8,101 bases of DNA from Acidobacteriota bacterium (GTDB lineage Bacteria; Acidobacteriota; Blastocatellia; Pyrinomonadales; Pyrinomonadaceae), in contig JAHEEZ010000166.1 of the NCBI GenBank assembly GCA_024640445.1, positions 1-8,101 of the forward strand, in the 5' to 3' direction. A program made the translations under genes and the position numbers. The notes below the pieces were generated by a model, which was given only the letters and a program-made list of their open reading frames with translations, was not told the origin of the DNA and ran no database searches. Positions 5,116-8,101 of the stretch are shown piece after piece; position 1 is the stretch's first letter; every line of letters starts with the position of its first letter.

Positions 5116-7761
5116 TCAGCGCCTTTGAGGAGAGATGAACGTCACGCCCTCAATTTCTGTGAGCGACGCAATCTTCCCGACGTCGATGCTTCCGACAACT
5201 GCTTTCGCCGAACGCATCTCTGTCAGCACGGTAAAGCCCCTTGCTTTCAGCGCCCCAATAGTTTCGTTATCGAGAATAGATAAACGAATGGCCAGGAATG
5301 CCCGTCCGCCAGTAACGAACGAGGCTTCCGACGCTGCCGCCGGATCCCCAGCTTTCAGGCGTTTTACCAGGGCGCGTATGTCCGTATGATACTTGTTGGG
5401 TTTCATCAAGACATCCACTTCGGCGAGTCCGGCGGGATTCTTCACTTTGCCGTCCTTTGTGAAAACATAGCTCAGAACGCCTCGTATCTTTTCTATTTCA
5501 AGTTCGGTTTCGGGCACCTTGAATGTGGCGAGTGTCGCCGCGGCGACTGCCGCCCTTGAGCGTGCGGATTCGGCACCCGTGACCTTCGCCGAAACAACCT
5601 TGCCTGATGAATTGAGTTCGACCGAAACATTGACAGTCTCATCAGACCTACCACTCGCTTTCGGTACCACGGGAGCCGGCAATGTGAACGGGGTAAGCGA
5701 TTGCCTGACCGAGTACTCTTCGGCGGTTTCCTTGTCGACCTTTTGGTCGCGGTCGTCCCGTTCTCTAACCTCGACTTTTCTTACCGCATATCCAACCGAT
5801 TTCGCTTTGGAAGCGAATGCTATTTGCGATGAAGGCATTCCGTAGGCGACGGAATCATCGGAACCGAATATCCCTTCTCGGCTCACGCCCTCCGGCAATT
5901 CCACCGGCACTTCGATCGTTATCGGCTTCCCGCCATCGGTCACGACCCTTTCTTCAACCGCGACGAATGACGTGTACTGGGTCATCAGGCGGTACTCGAT
6001 CCCCAGGTTCGTGATGGCGCTTTCCACCTCGGGCTTCGCGTTGCGATTCTGCACTCCGTTGTAATCCTGCGACATCAGATCGGCGATCCTGGTCCTTGCC
6101 CAGAGAGTCGCCAGAACATCGTTTTCCTCTTCTTTCTCAGGAAACGTCACGGGAATCCGGCGAATCACTTCGCGTCCAAACGACTTCCCGATCAGACGGA
6201 TCGTCCCCTTGCCGCCTTTTGTGTAACGTCCGTGTATCACTACCGGCTTCGCGCTGAAGAGATCGTTGATCCGCTTGGGATAGACATCAGCCACCGCGAG
6301 ACCGCTGAAATCGATGGAGATATCTGTCAGAAGCGGGCTTCTCACACGTTCATGAAAACGCTTCGCTGCCGCTGAGCCATCGTCCTTCAAAGAAACGAAT
6401 TCGGCTTCGCCCCTTCCTTCCTCGGCCATATTTTCAAGGAGATACCGGTTCACGGAACCGCCTATGCCGAAGCTGAAAATGCGGGCGTTCGGGTGCTGCT
6501 TGATCTCGCCGAGGATCGCCATGTCATTGCCTATGTATCCATCTGTCATAAAACAAACAATTCTGATGTGTTCCTGCGAATCAGAGGGATCAAGCGCCGC
6601 CTTGATGGCTTTCATCATTTCGGTGCCGCCGCCCCCTTCGCGGGTGCGGAGGAACTCCTGGGCTTTCGCCAGATTTTCCCTGGTAGCTGTCACCGGCTCC
6701 TTGAACAAGATGTGCGTGTCGCCGGCGAACGTGATCAGGTTGAATGTGTCATACGGATTCAGGCCTTCGAGCGCCATTTTCATCGCTTCTTTCGCTTTTT
6801 CCATCGGGAATCCGGACATCGAGCCGGAAGTGTCGAGAACGAAAACGATCTCCTTCGGAGTGACGTCCTCGGAATTGACCTTGTCGGGCGGCTGAAGGAT
6901 CAGCGAAAAATATCCTCCGTTCTGTCCTCGATGGGTAAGTACCGCGTCGTCGATTTTTGACCCGGCTACCTGGTACTTCAGAACAAAGTCCTTATTGGGA
7001 ATGGTTTTTCGATCCGCGAGCTCGACCCTATAGCTGCTTGCCGAAAGCATCGATGATTCGACCTGATGCGAATTCGAAACAACATCTTGAACGGGAACTC
7101 CCGCGTCCAGCGTGACGCTGAGCGAAATGTCGTGTCCGGCGCGCTCTTTCGCGACCGTGGGAGTGATGCGGGAGCCGTCCGGCACCTGATCGGTATCAGG
7201 CGAGAATCCCATGCCGTTGCTTCCGGTGGCATTGCCGGGAACGTACCTTGGGCCGACTACCATCGGGAACACGAACTCATACGAGCCTGCCTCGTACTTC
7301 AAGGTTTCCACATAGCTTATTTCAATGATTATCTTTTCACCGGGCAGGATGTTGGCAACGGACTGCGTGAAGATGTTGGGGCGCTCCTGGTCAAGGAGAC
7401 TTGCGATCTGGCCGTTCGATTTGGCGGCCTCATAGACCTCGCGGGCTTCTTCCCGCTTCATTATTTTCCCGCGAACGGTGCGTTCGCCGATCCTCATCAC
7501 CAGGCTATCCACCGCGGCAGAGTCGGGCAGCGGAAAAACGTAGATCGCCTCGATCTTGTCAGTGAAGTTGTTTTCAAACTCCTGCGTAACGGTGACCCTG
7601 GAAAGAAATCCCGTGATTCGGGCATCAACGCTGGTGTGTTTCAGAGGGACCGTACCGGACGCCTTTCCGACCGCTTCAAGCTGTCCCTGGGTTACTCCCT
7701 GCGAAAACGCGGCTCCCGCCGCAAGCATTAGAAATAGAGAAATGATGATGGATCTGCGCAT
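5116..7761 (-). CDS. Exported VIT and vWA domain protein with TonB-C-like domain
   Basis: This 881-residue protein has an N-terminal signal peptide (MRRS then a hydrophobic core, cleavage near residue 20). A VIT domain spans about 28-170 (V-P-L-K-H-T-S-V-D-A-R-I, then Y-V-F-P-L-P). A von Willebrand A domain spans about 302-475 with an intact metal site: D310-T-S312-G-S314, T380 and D407. The conserved region that usually follows in VIT/vWA proteins is at about 548-606 (LGIEYRLMTQYTSFVAVEE). A TonB C-terminal-like fold is suggested at about 709-772 (V-N-V-S-V-E-L, S-G-K-V-V-S-A-K-V, R-A-A-V, ending GVLSYVF-x-x-D-G). The last 95 residues form another small domain, ending EIEGVTFISP, which loosely recalls subtilase-propeptide-like domains. 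The likely role is metal-dependent adhesion or protein interaction in the envelope; no partner is evident. The start at 7761 is chosen over 7965 because of the signal peptide and a GAGAGG site 7 nt upstream. No sortase motif or C-terminal membrane anchor is seen. Confidence 0.9.
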   Translation of the reverse strand: MRRSIIISLFLMLAAGAAFSQGVTQGQLEAVGKASGTVPLKHTSVDARITGFLSRVTVTQEFENNFTDKIEAIYVFPLPDSAAVDSLVMRIGERTVRGKIMKREEAREVYEAAKSNGQIASLLDQERPNIFTQSVANILPGEKIIIEISYVETLKYEAGSYEFVFPMVVGPRYVPGNATGSNGMGFSPDTDQVPDGSRITPTVAKERAGHDISLSVTLDAGVPVQDVVSNSHQVESSMLSASSYRVELADRKTIPNKDFVLKYQVAGSKIDDAVLTHRGQNGGYFSLILQPPDKVNSEDVTPKEIVFVLDTSGSMSGFPMEKAKEAMKMALEGLNPYDTFNLITFAGDTHILFKEPVTATRENLAKAQEFLRTREGGGGTEMMKAIKAALDPSDSQEHIRIVCFMTDGYIGNDMAILGEIKQHPNARIFSFGIGGSVNRYLLENMAEEGRGEAEFVSLKDDGSAAAKRFHERVRSPLLTDISIDFSGLAVADVYPKRINDLFSAKPVVIHGRYTKGGKGTIRLIGKSFGREVIRRIPVTFPEKEEENDVLATLWARTRIADLMSQDYNGVQNRNAKPEVESAITNLGIEYRLMTQYTSFVAVEERVVTDGGKPITIEVPVELPEGVSREGIFGSDDSVAYGMPSSQIAFASKAKSVGYAVRKVEVRERDDRDQKVDKETAEEYSVRQSLTPFTLPAPVVPKASGRSDETVNVSVELNSSGKVVSAKVTGAESARSRAAVAAATLATFKVPETELEIEKIRGVLSYVFTKDGKVKNPAGLAEVDVLMKPNKYHTDIRALVKRLKAGDPAAASEASFVTGGRAFLAIRLSILDNETIGALKARGFTVLTEMRSAKAVVGSIDVGKIASLTEIEGVTFISPQRR

Positions 7762-7768
7762 TGTTTTA

Positions 7769-7774
7769 CCTCTC
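7769..7774 (-). promoter_or_regulatory. Shine-Dalgarno site fixing the VIT/vWA start
   Basis: GAGAGG on the minus strand lies 7 nt before the ATG at 7761, which begins a clear signal peptide. The open frame reaches up to 7965, but the extra 68 residues are basic and unlike any signal, so they are taken as leader. Confidence 0.7.
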
Positions 7775-7970
7775 TTCAAAGATTTTCGTGCGGGTCGGAA
7801 GGCAGGGCGGAAAATTTTGCGTTCCCTCTTTCGTTCGAACCGCTTTGCTGATTGACCTTTCCGAAGAGCCTGCCCGTGATAGCGAAGATCGCCCGGGCGA
7901 ACCGCATTTTCGGATAATCGTTTCAAAGACAGGTGGGGAACGGCAGGTGATTTTGAATCTTGCAAGAAGA
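7775..7970. other. Leader region of the VIT/vWA gene with no supported gene
   Basis: This stretch lies between the Shine-Dalgarno site and the right-edge repeats and should hold the promoter of the VIT/vWA gene. I found no convincing -35/-10 pair, no RNA gene and no reading frame with coding character. Confidence 0.4.
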
Positions 7971-7980
7971 GTCTGGCGAG

Positions 7981-8101
7981 CCTGGCGAGACTCGTAGGGG
8001 CAGGACCTGTGCCTGCCCAATGCGCCGCAGGCGCGAAAACAACCCTGGCGAGTCTCGTAGGGGCAGGACCTGTGCCTGCCCAATGCGCCGCAGGCGCGAA
8101 A
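7981..8101. repeat. Tandem 63-bp palindromic repeat, nearly two copies
   Basis: Copy 1 occupies 7981-8043 and copy 2 starts at 8044 and runs off the window after 58 bases. The 58 comparable bases differ at one position (GAGACTC against GAGTCTC). Each unit holds two small inverted repeats: GGGCAGG with CCTGCCC around a 7-nt loop, and GCGCC with GGCGC around GCA. A further CTGGCGAG lies just before copy 1 at 7973-7980. The unit length is a multiple of three, so a minus-strand frame repeats every 21 residues, but this is not a convincing gene. It looks like an intergenic REP-like or non-autonomous element. Confidence 0.85.

Noticed and set aside
7762..7965. N-terminal extension of the VIT/vWA protein
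   Set aside because: The extra 68 residues lie before a clear signal peptide and a well-placed Shine-Dalgarno site, so they are untranslated leader.
7766..8083. Minus-strand open frame through the 63-bp repeats
   Set aside because: It is a translation of the tandem repeat (GRHRSCPYE-type 21-residue repeat) that then runs into the leader of the VIT/vWA gene. Such frames are typical spurious calls over palindromic repeats.
7981..8101. CRISPR array
   Set aside because: The two units are directly adjacent with no spacer, the repeat is 63 bp, and no cas gene is present.

Overview
The window is 8.1 kb of bacterial chromosome with moderately high GC. All six well-supported protein genes plus one unassigned membrane protein lie on the minus strand, so transcription runs from the right end to the left. 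I see no phage, transposase, toxin-antitoxin, CRISPR or rRNA/tRNA gene. The combination of two-heme cytochromes of the reaction-centre type, Tat-exported DUF362 proteins, VIT/vWA proteins and short heptanucleotide repeat tracts between genes suggests an Acidobacteriota genome, perhaps Blastocatellia/Pyrinomonadaceae. That assignment is inference from gene content and style, not from a search.

Reading in the direction of transcription: (a) 7762-8101 is a non-coding leader that holds a tandem 63-bp palindromic repeat at the window edge. (b) 5116-7761 encodes a large exported VIT/vWA protein with a TonB-C-like domain and a further C-terminal domain. (c) 4978-5115 is a gap of 138 bp carrying three inverted repeats. 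(d) 4540-4977 encodes a small unassigned four-helix membrane protein. (e) queE (3852-4499) and queC (3023-3703) are two enzymes of the route from GTP to preQ0, the precursor of queuosine in tRNA. Between them lies a spacer built almost wholly from two families of degenerate 7-nt repeats, which also reach into the start of queC. (f) 2818-3022 is a gap containing the leader of the next operon. (g) 1-2817 is a three-gene cell-envelope operon: a small exported di-heme cytochrome c, a Tat-type DUF362 lipoprotein, and an exported serine hydrolase of the class C beta-lactamase/DD-peptidase fold. The last two genes overlap by 4 nt, and their junction is itself a 7-nt repeat tract.

Several starts were corrected from the longest open frame using Shine-Dalgarno sites and signal peptides: 7761 (VIT/vWA), 2817 (cytochrome), 2249 (DUF362). 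Two genes, the serine hydrolase and queC, appear to use TTG starts located inside heptad repeats.

I did not find a convincing new biological system. The most unusual content is the heptad repeats at gene boundaries, where they supply stop codons, start codons and N-terminal residues, and the domain architecture of the VIT/vWA protein.
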